Source: Lepidodermella squamata (Eukaryota > Gastrotricha). From it: 64,000 nucleotides of DNA. Under the pieces are notes generated by a model that was not told the origin of the DNA, did not search any database, and saw only the letters and a program-made list of their open reading frames with translations. Numbering within the stretch: the stretch's first letter is position 1; the number at the start of each line of letters is the position of its first letter. The translations under genes and the position numbers were made by a program. Shown here one piece after another: positions 50,901 to 63,912 of this stretch. The stretch spans positions 620,001 through 684,000 of the forward strand of contig JBLDXI010000074.1 in NCBI GenBank assembly GCA_047495785.1, written 5' to 3'.

Positions 50901-53900
50901 AAAGCAAATAAGCGCGCATGGTCACTTCGGAACGGCCCCGCAAATGTTTTGGAGAACTATGAACTCGGCCATGAAGAAAAATGCGTCTACAGCTACTTAC
51001 GTTATGAAAGACTTGCTTATCGACAGGCGCTCATAACCTCTGATGCAGGGAAAGTTGAGGCGATGGGGATATTCCTCGAAAATACGTTCTCTGAATGCAA
51101 GGATTTACAATTAACCGCAGAAGACCGGCTATAAACCGCCAAAACCGCCGCCACCTTACCTTGCTTCGAAATTGGAATCATGGATGTAGAAGCGAAAAGT
51201 ATTTTAAATACAGAAATGATAAGAAGCCGCATTCGCGATCTCAAAATGAAAGCTCCGGGCCACGACAACATTCATAACACTCTGCTAAAAAGCATCCGAC
51301 AAGATGATTCAAATTTTGCTCTTTTTATATACAAGCATTTCGATATTCGGCTTTGTACCGTCAGCGTGAAAAGTAGCTGTGATTATTTTATTACCCAAGC
51401 CAGGCAAAGATCACCAATCACCGAAAGGCCACAGACCCATATCTCTCCTGCCAGCTATAGGCAAACTATTCGACAAAATCATGAACCGAATTTGCCTATA
51501 TGCAGGTTACGTTCTGACGCAATCGAAACCCTCTGAGGAATATGAAACTGCCTTTGAGTTCTAAAGCAAATGGTTGGTTCCATTGATAGGTTGCACGCAA
51601 TCACGAACTATTTTGAACCTGATGTGCTCCTTGTATTGAGGTGTTTGTTCCCGGGCGTGGAAATAAAAGGATGCCTGTTTCATTACTGCAAGTGCCTTCT
51701 GATATGAATTAAAGAAAATGGAAGAAATGGCGAAGAAATGATGGGGCTGAGATCGGGCCTAAAACGATCAACTTCCTTGATACTGCCGTGTATATTGATA
51801 ATGGCTGTCTTTCGTGCAAATCTCATCGTAAACCTATGGCGTCAAAACATATTCTGCTGGCCAATCCGTTCCACCCCAGTGTGGTAAAACGCAACGCTTT
51901 GTACAGATAGCTAACCGCATGGTCAAGTACACGCACTCATCGCTAGCCAAGGACAGCGGCTACGATGTTGACCTCATCGAAAGAGCCATTCACTGGTACT
52001 TTCACTAAAACAGCCCAAGCCAAAAAAGCTAAACATAGCCAGGCTGTCACTGCCATATATTGGAGATAATGTAGCCAACAGGCTGAAAGATTCAGTAAAA
52101 AAGCTAACGGCATTCTTTCAACGGGACATCCAGATTTGTTGGAAATCAACCACCTTGAAGTTAACAGTCACGACACGGTTCGCTGATTACAAACATACCA
52201 ACTACAAATGTTGGGGCTGTCTATGTGGCCTGACTAGAAAGTTTCTAGTCTGATGATGGCTCGCGAGAAGGCTGAAACGTCACTCTAAACGTTCTTTGCC
52301 GATACATTTTCTCTTCAAACTATACCCTACACGGGTGTTTATATCTAGTCAACAACCAATATAGCAATAATAGAAATGTTATCCTATGCTAAATTAATCA
52401 ATTCACAACTCTCAGCGTTATTATACTTTTATCGATAACAATAAAATGGCAAACATACCGTAAGCAGAATCGAAATCGCCACAAGCTCGATACAGCCGAA
52501 TGAGACACCCAAGTCGCGAGGACTCAACCGCTTCGGAGTAATCCACGCGCCGCTTTTTCGCCCCTGAACCTTCATCGCAGTCGAGATGTTCGTCTTTCAC
52601 GCCGAATTTATTAACAAAATCAGGCAGTTGAGATGCCTTGGTGGGGCATAGAGTCGACTCGAGTAGTGCGATAGCCCCCTTGGTGTGTTGCCCGCTTGCT
52701 ATTCCAGCACTCGTTATCAAATGGCGATCGACAACAGGAATTGAAACTAGAAAAACATTTAATCGAAAAGCTCAAATTATCAATATTTATATGCCCAATC
52801 AAATAAATGGTTCGGCTATTACCGATCCAGTTGGTCGAATTTTTCCGGATTTTTTCATTTTTATTAATTCACTCTCTATTTCAATTTTCAATTTTTTCCA
52901 GCCTTGAAGATTATTTCTAGTCGCGTTATTTTGCGCGATTTCGTAGAGATGAAAAGTTGAAAAGGGCATTTCAAGTGAAAAAAAACATTTGGAATTGTGA
53001 AAATACCAGAAAATAATTAGAGTCAAGAACTTACAGGAATGCATTGTGGAGAAAATGAAACCGACCAAAGCTTGCGATTTTCGTCTGTCTTTGACTTGCC
53101 TCAGCAGTGTATCAAAACTCTCCGATAGACAAGTTTTCAACGCCAAAGCAATTGCTTCGCTGTTTTTCACTTCCATTTGAATCAAATTTGCAAGAAATCT
53201 CCCGGCTACGGCTCCACTTTGCTTAAGCATAGCTCTTAAATTCGAGTTCAATTCCGATTGATTCGATTCAATGCCGGTTAAGATCGAACTTTTACGCCAT
53301 CTCTTCATCGTCTGCGTTTGAGCAGCTGCAGAACTGACTTGTTCAAAGTGCCTCAGCGTCAATTTTTGAACTAAATCTCTTCGATCGAATCTCTCGAAAT
53401 TTTGCGAATTGCTCATCAAAGCGTCGAAACATGAAACAGCCAATGAGGATAACACCCAAAATGGGTATCTCGACAGCTCGTTTTGGCAAACAACGAAGTC
53501 GAGAAACGAAAGCAATCGGACAATTGGTTTCGAAAATTTCGGCGAGACAATTGCGCACTTGTCTTCCGCTAATTCAGACCAAAATGCGAGATTTTCGTCG
53601 AAAGTAGCCTCGTTCGAATCCCCGAATGCCTTGAAAGCCATTTGAAATAGCGAGTTTTTCGAATTTTCAGTTAAATTATTGATTTGAATCGCGATTTGCC
53701 GCAAAACCTGATAGGCCAAAACACGAATTTCCCACGCATTCGAAGAAATCGCAATCTTCAACGCATAATCCGAATTCAGGAGCAAATTTTGACAATCGTC
53801 ACTCAAATTTGAGTTCTTAATTGCGAGAAGACACGCTGATAGTAAATGACCCCAAACTGGAAGCAAAGAACCGTCTTTAGACAAAATACTCGGCGGGGCG

Positions 53901-56900
53901 AGTTTCCGCATAATTTCACAAGCCCTGGGAATTACTTCAGTCGACATTGCTCCAACTGAAGCGGCGAATTCCAAGACACAAGATTGAGCTTGGGTAGAAG
54001 TGAAAGCTGCCAGTGACAAAGCTGATGGCAAATATTCATTAGACAGCAATTCAGCAAAGCCAGGTAATTTATTTCGGTCCTCAGATGTCGTAAAATCTGC
54101 CACAAATAGCACCAATTCAGCCCAAAAATCGGCTTTGCTCGTCAACCAGGAATTCAACCCATCTTTCAACGCATTTTTCGCTTCAAATTCGTCGAACTCC
54201 AATCGATTTTGCGGTAGAAGACCCCTCATAAATATGTGATAAGGCAGTGAGAGAGCCGCAAAACCAAATATTGGCCTCTCATTTTGAGCCAATAAATTCA
54301 TCCGAAGGCCGTATGGCGATAAAAGAGGTAAAATCAACCCGAAATTTTCAGATTTCAACGAATAACCAGCATCTAACATCGCGATTATGACTCTCAAAGC
54401 AATGAAACAGTCTTGAGGTGTGGAAAATGTTGAAATCATGCCAATCATTTCTCGAGGGATCGGTCGTCCTGCTTCAGGGATCCACTTTTTCAAACCTTCC
54501 ATCAAAATATCGACAGTCTGAAGGCAAAATTGACGAATTTTTGAAACATTCGAATTTTCAAGTTGACTCGACAAAGTTTGAGCGATTTTCGTCGTTGTTG
54601 AAGCAATAACTTGATCAATTAAAAACCAATCGATTGAGATACCAGAATTCAAGTCGAAATTTCGGACCAGAACTTCGAGCAAATCATTAACGAAATAATT
54701 CAACGGAAATTGTGAGCAGATCAATTTTTGGCTATTAATCAAAACTTTAGCCAAGGTTTCAAACATCAGCGATTCGAAGCCGATTTGAAATTCAACTGAA
54801 TCGATAAGGAGCCGGAGTAAAAATTGAGCGACATTAATCCCGTCGAAACCACTTGTTGAATTCGCAATTTTATTCACAATTTCCGACAGCCATTTTTGGC
54901 TATTTTGCGATTTCGGAACCAATTTTACAGCTCTCAAAAATGAGGAATAGACCCCGTGGTTACGAATCGGGTCAGATTCTTCCGGCTCCAAACCGTAATT
55001 TCCAATCGTAACGCCTCCAAACAATATTTGCCAGAAATGTTCGGGCTTCTCAGTCAATAGAATCGGCTCGATCGCTGCTGGTCGTTTCGAGCAAACGATA
55101 GCCGAAACCAAAGCGAAAACTCTTTGCTGCAGATATCGATATAGCTCGAAAATAGGATCACCCGGAACATTTGTAACCGAACTGCACTTGCATTTTGATC
55201 GAAAATCGTAACATAATGCTGCCAGACCTTTGTGGCAATGATCGGGAATTTTATCGACGATTTTCTCAGAATCGATGACTGAAATCAAAACAGCCATAGA
55301 CATAAGGCTTTTGTTCACCAGATCGCAACGATGCGTGAAATCAGTCGCATCGATTGTGCCAACCAAGTTCGATATTGATTGATTCAATTCAACCCCGAAT
55401 TCGTCCAAATATTTCAACAAGGCCGGGATTAATTCCGGAAAATCGCTCAATAATTTTGAAATTAAAAACGAAGCCTGATCATACGTTGACTGCCATAATT
55501 TCGTCGATGAGCTGACTGGTTTCGATTGAGCAATTTTATTCAGCGTTTCTTTCAAGCAAAAAGTCTGGAGATCGAGGCTCGGCAGCCTTTTCAGAAATTT
55601 CAACGATTTTTCAAGGAACGGCTCAGAAATTATCTGGCAATTTTGAACCAGTAACAACGTTACATCCTGAAGAAACCAGTTCGAATAACATTTTTCCATT
55701 GAAGTCAAAATTTGACACATAGCGAGGCAAAACGCAATTTGTTCCGAATTTCCAACAGCCGAAGTGGTTAATCTCAGATTATTTTTGTCCAAAAATAGGC
55801 CAAGCGCTACTCGCAACGGACCTGTATCCATGGAGGCAAGTTTTGAACTGAATAGTGGTAAAGTCTTCAAAAAAGTCATCGCGGTCGTCTCTCGAATGTA
55901 AGTTGAATTCGTTGAAACTTCGCGTAGAAAAGTCGAGATGAAAAATGTGATTTTCGCCAAATCTCCAAAATTCAGATTATCAGGTGTTATTTGAAAATTC
56001 GCTTTTGAAATCGACGATAACAGAGTCAAAAACAACTCTTTATCGGTTATTCGACTGCTTAACTCTGCAAGTAAACTCAGCCAGGTTGGAGGTAGCTTTT
56101 CTTCGCTTGAATCGGCAAAAGAATCGAAAAGCTTGATGAGAAATTGAACGACTCTGCATGGGCTGAATTTCGAATTTTCAACGTTTTTCCGAAGAAATTC
56201 GCACAAATCAGAGCAACGATTTACCAAGAGAATTCGAGAAACAGATCGTAATGCAACGAGCGGTTCAGCTTGCAAGAAGATCTCATCCACAGCCGTGCCA
56301 AAATCTTCGACGGTCAAGTTTTCCAGAATCATTTCAAGTACAACCGATTCCTTTGAATACGGAAAATGGACATCGCTCAATCCGATGACTGATTTGCTAG
56401 ATTCCCAGTCTACTTTTCTGCAATTATTAGAGAATTTGTGGCTGATCAACAGGTTGAGACCATCGGAATTCAAGTCGAAAAACGAATCTCGGAGATACTC
56501 AGCAACATTCTCACATCGCTTAGATAGTTTACTCAAGGCAATGCATAGCTCATATTTTAAATAGGACGGGATATTCAAATCGATTTTGAAAACGTCGGCA
56601 CCAATTTTAGCGATTTTGAGAGCTATTTCAGAATCTGTTTCTTTCAAATTACACATCAGCAAACAGAAGTTTGACACACACTTCGGGTATAATTCAGGTG
56701 GATCGAAGGCCAACATTTCGATTTGAGAGAAGATTTCGGCGAGTTTAAACGATGACGGGTCGACATTTGACCGGGATGAAATTTCCAGCCATTCAACGTA
56801 AGCTAATAAAACCTCAGGACCATTTGAAAATTCTGACTCATCCGGAGAAATCGGAAGTTGCAAGCTCGAACTCACGGCCAAATGCATTTTCCGAGAAATT

Positions 56901-59900
56901 CTCGACATTTTACGAGGATTCAACATGCAAGCCTTGATCGAGCTGAAAAATTCGGGCGAATTCGCCGCGTTATCACATTTAATATTTCGAGCTATATTAG
57001 AAACAGCTGAAAGTCGAATTTTCCCATGAATAGAAAATGGGTCGTCATCGAGTTTTTCCATTGAATTCATCGTATCCAAAACAAACTTAGAATCAGGTAT
57101 TTTTGAGCTTGAACGAAAACTTTCGCCCAAAATCCAAAGCGCCTTAGTAAAAATGGCTTGATCGTCGGAATTCGCAACTGTTCGAAGCAAATAATCACTG
57201 ACCGGTGAATTTTCGCATTTATTAGCGATTTCGAGTAAAAACGGGTCCGAGATCGGGCAGCTTTTTAATAGCGACCTTAGACATGCTTGAATGACTTCGC
57301 CAAGGTCATTTTCATCATTTGAAGCCAATAAGGCAAACAAAATTTCCGATTGAAATTCGGTCAACTCAGAATTTGGGTTCAACTCAAGGTACTTGAAGAG
57401 CTCTTTCAGCTCTGGTTTTCGACAAAAATTCTTCAAATTTGGCAAAAGAGCCTTTTGCAGGAATCTGATTTGATTAACAAAGCTGCCAGCAACTTCTAAT
57501 CGAAGCCCTGAAGTTTCAGGGATCGCATTAAATAAATCCTGCAACACTTTGTTAAACTTTTCTTCGTTTACTAACCCAACTTCTTTAGCCTCGAAACTTG
57601 AGCTTGATGAAAATTGAGCCGTCAATTCGACTAATTTCGCCTCTCCGTTGCTGTTTGAGAATAGTAAAGACACCAAAGACCGATTTTCAAGAAGTTGTCG
57701 AACAAAACCACTCGCAATGTCTTTTTCAAACGGCATCGCTTCATCGGGAGATGTGTTTTCATTAAATTCGTCCATCCAATTTGTTAGAGATTCCATAATT
57801 TCGAATAAAATGTCGACTTTTGAATAATTTTCAATTTTGAATGAGCCAACAATTCCGAGAATTTCTCGAATATTTCGTGAAATTATGCCAAAATCGTCTT
57901 TTCGCTGAGCCAGCCTGGGATAAGGAATCCACAGGAAACATTGCAAAATCGATAGCAAGGACTCAGAATTCTCAATAAAATGCCAGTTATTCAAGCGATA
58001 TAAAACATGGCTGATGAGATCGCCGAGCAATGCATCATTACTCGGATCCAACTTGAAAATCACAGATAGCATCGTGTATAAACTCGAAATCGATCTAATT
58101 TGCAAGAATCTTTCCGATAACAGCAAATATTGAATAGGAATCAGAATTAACGGACTTCGAAAATCTTGAAAGTCCCGAATTAAGGGTGCAACCTCTTGAC
58201 ATATCTTGGCAATGTTCGGCAAATTCGTCGAATCCAAGTCTTGAATAGAGTCATCATCGCAAAAATTTACAATCAATCGATAAGACTCTCTGAGACCAAT
58301 TGATAGAATTCGCCTATTGAAATCAACCGATTGATATTCTTTCACAATTTGGCCGAAACTGGGCGATAACTTCGGGAAATTTGAAACGAGTTTCGTGAGC
58401 AAATAGTCAGCTTCACATGTCATTTTTTGCGAATCTAGCATCGTTAAGGTGGATTTTAACATTTTCGCGAATCTCACCGCATCTTCGGTGCCTTTTACGA
58501 AAGATATCAACCCAACCTCGCGCAGAAATAACTCTGAAAACGTGTTGAACATCAAGGAATCGAGAACTTTCGGCACATTGCTTATTAATGTGATCAACGT
58601 TGATAACCGAGATAGTGCTTGATGACTCGGATCATCGTCTTCGAACTCTGAAATTTCTTCAGTAGACGCCAAGGAAATTTTCAATAATTTTGACATTAGA
58701 GAGTTGATCAGCTCAACATGAGTGACCCGACCTTGAGAACCGTCCATAGACAAGCTGCTCGATTCTTCGGATGATAACCAAGCCGGGGCTAGGTATGAGT
58801 AGCATAGGAAAGCCTGGGAATGGTGGTGAGATCTCGCTCGTTTGTCCGATAAAATCGCGGCTAGACACGACAGATGACGATTTAAAACCTGTTTATTCGA
58901 ATCAGAGCTAAGCAGCTTTCCAGCGTTCAGGCAAAGCGCTTCAATTAAACGACCACTTGCGGAATTCAAATCGCGAGATTTGGCCCAGATTCCGTTCGAA
59001 GCGCAGTCCAAAATCACGGGAGCAATCTGGTCCGAGACTAAATTGTTCGCGAATAATTTAGAACCGAATTCGGCCAGAAAATCGAAAAGTGGCACCAGAA
59101 CTGCTGACACTGAGTTTAGTTGACGATAGTTTGGCCTCTTCAGCTTCATTTTCTGCTTTTGGCCACGAAATATCCGCCTTTGAGCTAGATATTTTTGCTG
59201 ACTCTCAGCTGTCATAAATACGTTAGTCTTCTTCGACTTTTTCAGAATTTCGACTAGTTGATTGAGCAAATCGTGCTGTGAGAGATTGCTTTTGAAAAAG
59301 TCGACAAAATTGGGCGATTGGCGGAAATAAGTCAAAATCGCCCTGATCGAAGCAGCGCAAATCAGCCACTCCGTTTTCTCCCCACGAACTTGCTGCTTCA
59401 ACATGGCGACGAAATAACGAAAGTATTGCTGTGGTCCACTGTCGGTCAAATCGTTGAGTAAAGAAGCATCCACCATCGTTTCGATGAGGTCAATCAAAGC
59501 AATATTAACCGAGTTCTTTAATACTTTCGTTTGTCCAATAGTTGACGTGAGCATTTTCTGAATTCCAACTGAATCGATACGATTTTTCCAGGAATACAAT
59601 TTTGATTCTAATTGACTGGCTTGCTCATCCGGGTTCGCGTTTTCATCGTTCTGGTCGTTGGTGAAATCGTCAGTAGACGCGATCTTCAATCGATTAATCA
59701 TTTCTGTTATGGCATTTAATGCAGAGGCCTGAACAGAATTGCAATCACTAGCTCGAAAAACTCGTAAGCCTAGGACCTGGAAAACTATAATTTAAAACTC
59801 AGGTCAAATCAAGTTCCCAATCTTGATACCTTAACTTCGGTAATATATCGCGACGATAAATCGGCTATTTCGACTTGTTTAACGAAATAGTACAACGATT

Positions 59901-60262
59901 TTGCAAAATTCAGTTGGGTCTCTTTCGACATGACAGAAACTGATGCAACCAAAGACTGAAGCTGGCAGAATTTATCCGACAAATCGAAATTGTTGGACTC
60001 ACTTCTACCTCCTTGAGATAAAGAGCCTGTAAATTTGTATTGGCAAATGACATAAAAAATATGCAAAGAAGGATAGTCTGCACTCACTTTGATTGCTGCT
60101 TTCATCGGTAAACAAGCTGTCATTTTCACCAGAAGTCACACTGGATTGTGGGAGCTCGGTGACGATGTTTTGCGTGCTCTTCTCGTAAACATACGGAGCT
60201 TCCAAAGCTCTACGCAATATTTCGCATTGAGCATCAACTTCGTCCAGTTTTACGCCGCTCAT
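44934..60262 (-). CDS. PRKDC: DNA-PKcs-like PI3K-related kinase
   Basis: Catalytic subunit of DNA-dependent protein kinase, which joins DNA double-strand breaks with Ku. Exons: 60088-60262 (ATG at 60262), 59830-60026, 53035-59776, 52459-52746, 50361-50620 and 44934-47954, giving about 3560 residues (human 4128). The N-terminal 2200 residues form a Leu/Ser-rich helical-repeat body. The last exon carries FAT, kinase and FATC regions. The N-lobe has LLCKSGDNLGQDQHIE, like the family's VKGGEDLRQDQ. The catalytic loop LLGIGDRHLKNVLI and metal motif GVDFGYAYGSAT are intact. VPELVPFRLT is specific to DNA-PKcs among these kinases. The FATC end is SLLALAYSGWQSYV. Joining 53035 directly to 52746 keeps the frame; a 30-nt extra exon near 52900 is possible. 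One 6742-nt exon holds most of the protein. Confidence 0.9.
48565..48705 (+). mobile_element. degenerate LINE reverse transcriptase fragment
   Basis: One frame reads FNATAGVKKGDPLSP, a TAG stop, then LFCIFIDNLED. This matches the non-LTR reverse transcriptase motif GVxxGDPLSPxLFxxxIDxL. It is antisense to the host gene and interrupted, so it is a dead remnant. Confidence 0.75.
49076..49103. repeat. 8-bp tandem repeat (aattgaga)
   Basis: Three and a half head-to-tail copies in the DNA-PKcs intron. Confidence 0.85.
49793..49870. repeat. short AT-rich tandem repeats
   Basis: Successive copies of ttatttgaag and then tttatttaag, followed by tttattta runs, inside the DNA-PKcs intron. Confidence 0.8.
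50890..51564 (+). mobile_element. Jockey-like LINE reverse transcriptase fragment
   Basis: Three overlapping frames together cover the N-terminal part of a non-LTR reverse transcriptase. The first has ITSDAGKVEAMGIFLENTF. The second has KMKAPGHDNIHNTLLK. The third has IILLPKPGKD followed by RPISLLPAIGKLFDKI. The frame changes near 51350 and stops show that it is inactive. It is antisense to the DNA-PKcs-like gene. The downstream palm motifs (YADD) are absent. Confidence 0.85.
51766..52200 (+). mobile_element. Penelope-like element (PLE) reverse transcriptase fragment
   Basis: One frame reads INFLDTAVYIDNGCLS, SHRKPMASKHILLANPF and HPSVVKRNALYR before a TAG. This is the FLDv-KPT-yl-SfHP block that follows the RT palm in Penelope-like elements. 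From 52026 a second frame reads LSLPYIGDNVANRLKDSVKK, the LPYI block upstream of the GIY-YIG domain. No GIY-YIG domain is seen. It is truncated and frameshifted. Other RT families with this block are possible, but PLE fits best. Confidence 0.72.
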
Positions 60263-61344
60263 TAGTGCGAATTACAGTTCAAAATTAAACATCTATAAGT
60301 GATTAACAATTTATGAAAGTGTAGCTCGGGGATTCACGGCTGATAAGCAATCGATTCTGCAAAATATAAATGGACGTTTGCAACCTCACATCTGCGAAGA
60401 GCCACGAATAAGTATGCATGTTCGCAGGTGACCTGTACTGAGGATCAATGCAAACCAACCCTCTCTAAATGTGAAACGCATTGTAAAGATTTTTTCGCGT
60501 CCGAATACTTCGGCGACTAGGCAATTAAAATGATACCCTATCTCTCATTTTATCATTTAGTCGGAGAAATGCTTATCAAAAAGCAGCTAAGTTCCAGATA
60601 GCGCACGATTGCGCAACTTTGACGCGCTAACTAGACCCATACCCTACTTTCAGATCAGCGTTGGCCTGGCCTTGCTAAAACCGAAACGCTTGCTTTCGCA
60701 GAAAAGGAACTTCTTTATGATCCAAACTTGACGTTAACTCGAGTTTAACAGTTGACAGTTATGCTTCGACATCGCCGGATGTGCACCTTGATAAGATGCG
60801 TGCACCTTGGACACATTAGAAGTTGAGAATTTCATTGCTAGCAGACAGCGGAGTGCCCACATAAGCGACGGCCAACGGTTTAGGCCCACGGCGAAGGAAT
60901 TGTGCAACATCTGTCTGCGAGAGAAGCTTGACCAATTGCTGACCGCTGGCTAACTGGCTGTTAAATTTCCACACCCACCTAAGTATTCTTTATCATTCCT
61001 TCAATGTTGTTCCTACTTTATCCTTCTACGTACGCTTTAGCAATGGATTCACCTTCGAGCTTCGAAACTTCGAAAACCTTGAAAATACTTCCGAAAACGT
61101 TTTTGAAAATGATCGACTTTCCCGCGTGGCTTCAAACGGTCTTCGCATATTTTAAGTATATTTTATTAATTTATATTTAAAAACTCATTAATGTGAGGAT
61201 GTCATTAAACTATTATTTTCGTCGCCTGGCAACTGGAAAACAAGCTTCCGAGGTAAATGACAAGCCCATATGGCGTAACCTCCGTCAACGATAATCTGTC
61301 AGAGCGAAACTTCTGCGGTTTTAGAATCAAACTTGCCCAGCACC
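60263..61344. other. divergent intergenic region between DNA-PKcs-like gene and TSNAXIP1
   Basis: Presumed promoter region for both genes. It contains a short direct repeat around gtgcaccttg at about 60780-60810. No gene or RNA is visible. Confidence 0.5.
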
Positions 61345-63912
61345 ATGGAGCTGCCTTCTATCCGTCAAAGTGATCGGTAAGTAGATGATTGTACTTATTT
61401 GAATTGTTAAGAATATCTTTATTGTTTCAAGAAATATTTTTGTATCTACCGAGGCTGGGGCTTTGCAGCCATTCGTGGAGAAGCGCATTGAACGGGTATT
61501 AAGTTTTTCCTATATTTTGTCTTAAAATTGCTGATTCTTATTTTATCTGCAATGTAGCCTGTTGCATTCGATAATAAGCCTATTGTCGATCTGTGGCCAG
61601 CGTATGCCTCGGGCAACATAATTGGACCAGAGCATGCCGCTCTCGCAAAAGGAGTCACGCCTCCGAAGCTTATTACTGTTGAGGCTACTCGAAATCAGAT
61701 AGAAAGCCGTAGGAAGCCGAAATTTCTGCAAGAGCTGGAAAACTTTGTTGCTAGAGAAATGAAAACTATTGCGAACGTGAAAGACGATCGTCAACGAGAA
61801 CTAAGACTTCAGGTAATACTGTTACCAGTTTTTTGCAGTCTAAAAGCTCTAATTCATTTTTCAGGTGTATCGAGAAGTCTTCGAAGTATTAATTGAAGAT
61901 TTCCGAGCTTATCGGGGACTACTGGCTTCCATTAAAAACGAGTACGAGCTAATGATTGCATTTCTTCGTCAAAGGATACGAGATTTAGAACCTTTGCAAC
62001 AACTCATGACAACACAGGCTGCACAATGCGAACAAAAGATTCTTCAGATGGAGCAAGAAGAGAACGAAGGTAAGAAAGTGAAGAAACTTGAACAAACTTT
62101 TAAACTGATGTCGATATTCATAGAAATTGAGCATTTGAAGGCTGAAAATCGGAAGCTCCGCCAACGAATAGCGAATTTTAAGCAGGATGAACTTGCATGG
62201 CAAGAACAGATCAGAAAAATGCAGGAGGACTTGGCTGCCGAATATCAGCGTTATCGTGATGAGTGTGATGCTAGAAAGTTGCTTATTGCGGATATCAACG
62301 ATTTGAGGTAGATAACTTACCTTGCCGGGATAGGCTTATGGTTATAATTTTGTTGAATTCAGGTATCAACAAGAGGAAGCCCAACAAGCCGCTCTATTGG
62401 CCACGAAAAACAAAGGAGAAGGTGCAGAAGCTGATACCGAGCTGATGAAAATCGCTCTCAAGGAGGTGATTTTTCATTCACTTCAACCTCAAACATTGCT
62501 AAAGAATTGTTATTTGTTAGGCGAAAAAAGCCGAGGCTGAAGCTACCAGGAAACTCGACAAGATGGTGGCTGATTACGCCGATGTTGTACCCCGCCGAGA
62601 TTTCGAGAAAATAGACAAAGAATATGAAATTGCTAAAACTCAATTGGAAGCTACTGGAAAAGATTTTGCCACTCTTCACAGCGATCATAAGCAATTGCTA
62701 GAGGTAATATTTTTCCAATTAACTTGATGGATTTAATAAACTGTTCTTGTTTCAGACTTACAAAGAGCTGAAAGCTGAGGCTAAAACCCTTGCAAAAGAA
62801 TTTGAAGAACACAAAGGAGTATCAACCCCACGACCAAAATGGGTTAAAGTCGCTGGAGTTATCCACGGTGGGGCCGCTAAGTGGCAGAAACTCAGCGAAG
62901 GCAAAACTAGCGATCAATTGGTTGATGTTCTCGTCGACGAGCTCAAAAAATCAGGCGGTGTATCTGAAGATACAGCTCCTCTGTTTTTCAATGCGTTGGG
63001 TACTGATCATAATGTCCCAATTTATTTACGCTGCACTGGCAAGGTGAGAAATCGCCGATTAAGCAGGCGCGATTGTGCCTTCGAAATCAACTCGATCTGG
63101 GGAGCACGTATGGAAGCTGGTCCTGAGTCGCGGAGTTCGCAATCACTAGCCGAATTCTTCTACGAATACCTTCGAAAGCGTAACATGTCAGACATTATGG
63201 TTTACGAATGGGGCTATAACATTCACATGGCGTGTCAACGGCATCACGATGACGAGCGAATCCGACTTTTCTTCAACGTTCTAACCGGCCAAGCTGACGA
63301 AGAGCTGTACCACTATCAAACCTCTTTGTTTCAAAAAATTTTCGGAAAATTTGCCGCGGCTGATTCTGGCGCAGAAGGCTCGTTGACTATTGATACTATG
63401 CGATGGTCCTTGGCTGATATGTTTCCGGATAAAACTGACCAGAGGCTGGATGCTCTTATTCGTGCTGCTAAATTGCAGAATGATTGGCAGGAGGGTGAGA
63501 CACTTGATTATCGCCAGCTTTTCAACACGGACGATGAGGGGAATCTGGGCATTTTCTTGGAAGAGGTCAAAGACCAAATTGCGATCGAACGACAAGAATA
63601 CGTCGATGCTATCATTCAAAATCTGGGCGGGAGATCGTAAGTTGATCGAATATACTACAACTTCAGAATCGTAAAATTTAAATTTTTTCTACTTTTTTCA
63701 CCAGACTTGTCGAGCCCTCGCATTTGTTTGAAGCGATTCGAAGCGTTGACAACCAGATTACAGAAGGTCACCTCAAGCGATACGTTTGCTGGGCCTTCTC
63801 AGCGACACCATCCGAGCTGAATAACAGCCCTGCGTTGCCAACAAGTGACATACGAGATCGTCTTATCAATGGATGCGTATTCAAAGTTGGAAGATCTATT
63901 TCTAACCTATAG
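61345..63912 (+). CDS. TSNAXIP1: TSNAXIP1-like protein (translin-associated factor X-interacting protein 1)
   Basis: Family of coiled-coil proteins expressed in testis and in ciliated cells, named for binding TSNAX. Nine exons: 61345-61376, 61432-61495, 61558-61812, 61865-62069, 62124-62307, 62363-62465, 62521-62703, 62756-63636 and 63705-63912, giving 704 residues, near the human length. The conserved block FLQELENFVAREM, then LRLQVYREVFEVLIEDFRAY and IKNEYELMIAFLRQ, leads into IRDLEPLQQL and long coiled coils. The C-terminal 300 residues are globular, with a possible EF-hand-like pair around SLTIDTMRWSLADMFPD and YRQLFNTDDEGNLG. All introns are 50-70 nt. An AG lies 4 nt before the ATG. The family match comes from recalled similarity, strongest in the N-terminal half. 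Confidence 0.87.

Larger units (their letters stand above)
50621..52458 (-). other. long intron of the DNA-PKcs-like gene (1838 nt), filled with retroelement debris
   Basis: The intron lies between the exon with LYRACGDFDSAYG and the exon with LAKFVIESW. Most of it is occupied by a LINE-type fragment at about 50890-51560 and a Penelope-type fragment at about 51766-52200, both on the plus strand. Confidence 0.75.

Noticed and set aside
52880-52920. Extra ~30-nt exon of the DNA-PKcs-like gene
   Set aside because: It keeps the frame but has a weak donor and acceptor. Direct splicing from 53035 to 52746 also keeps the frame and is simpler.
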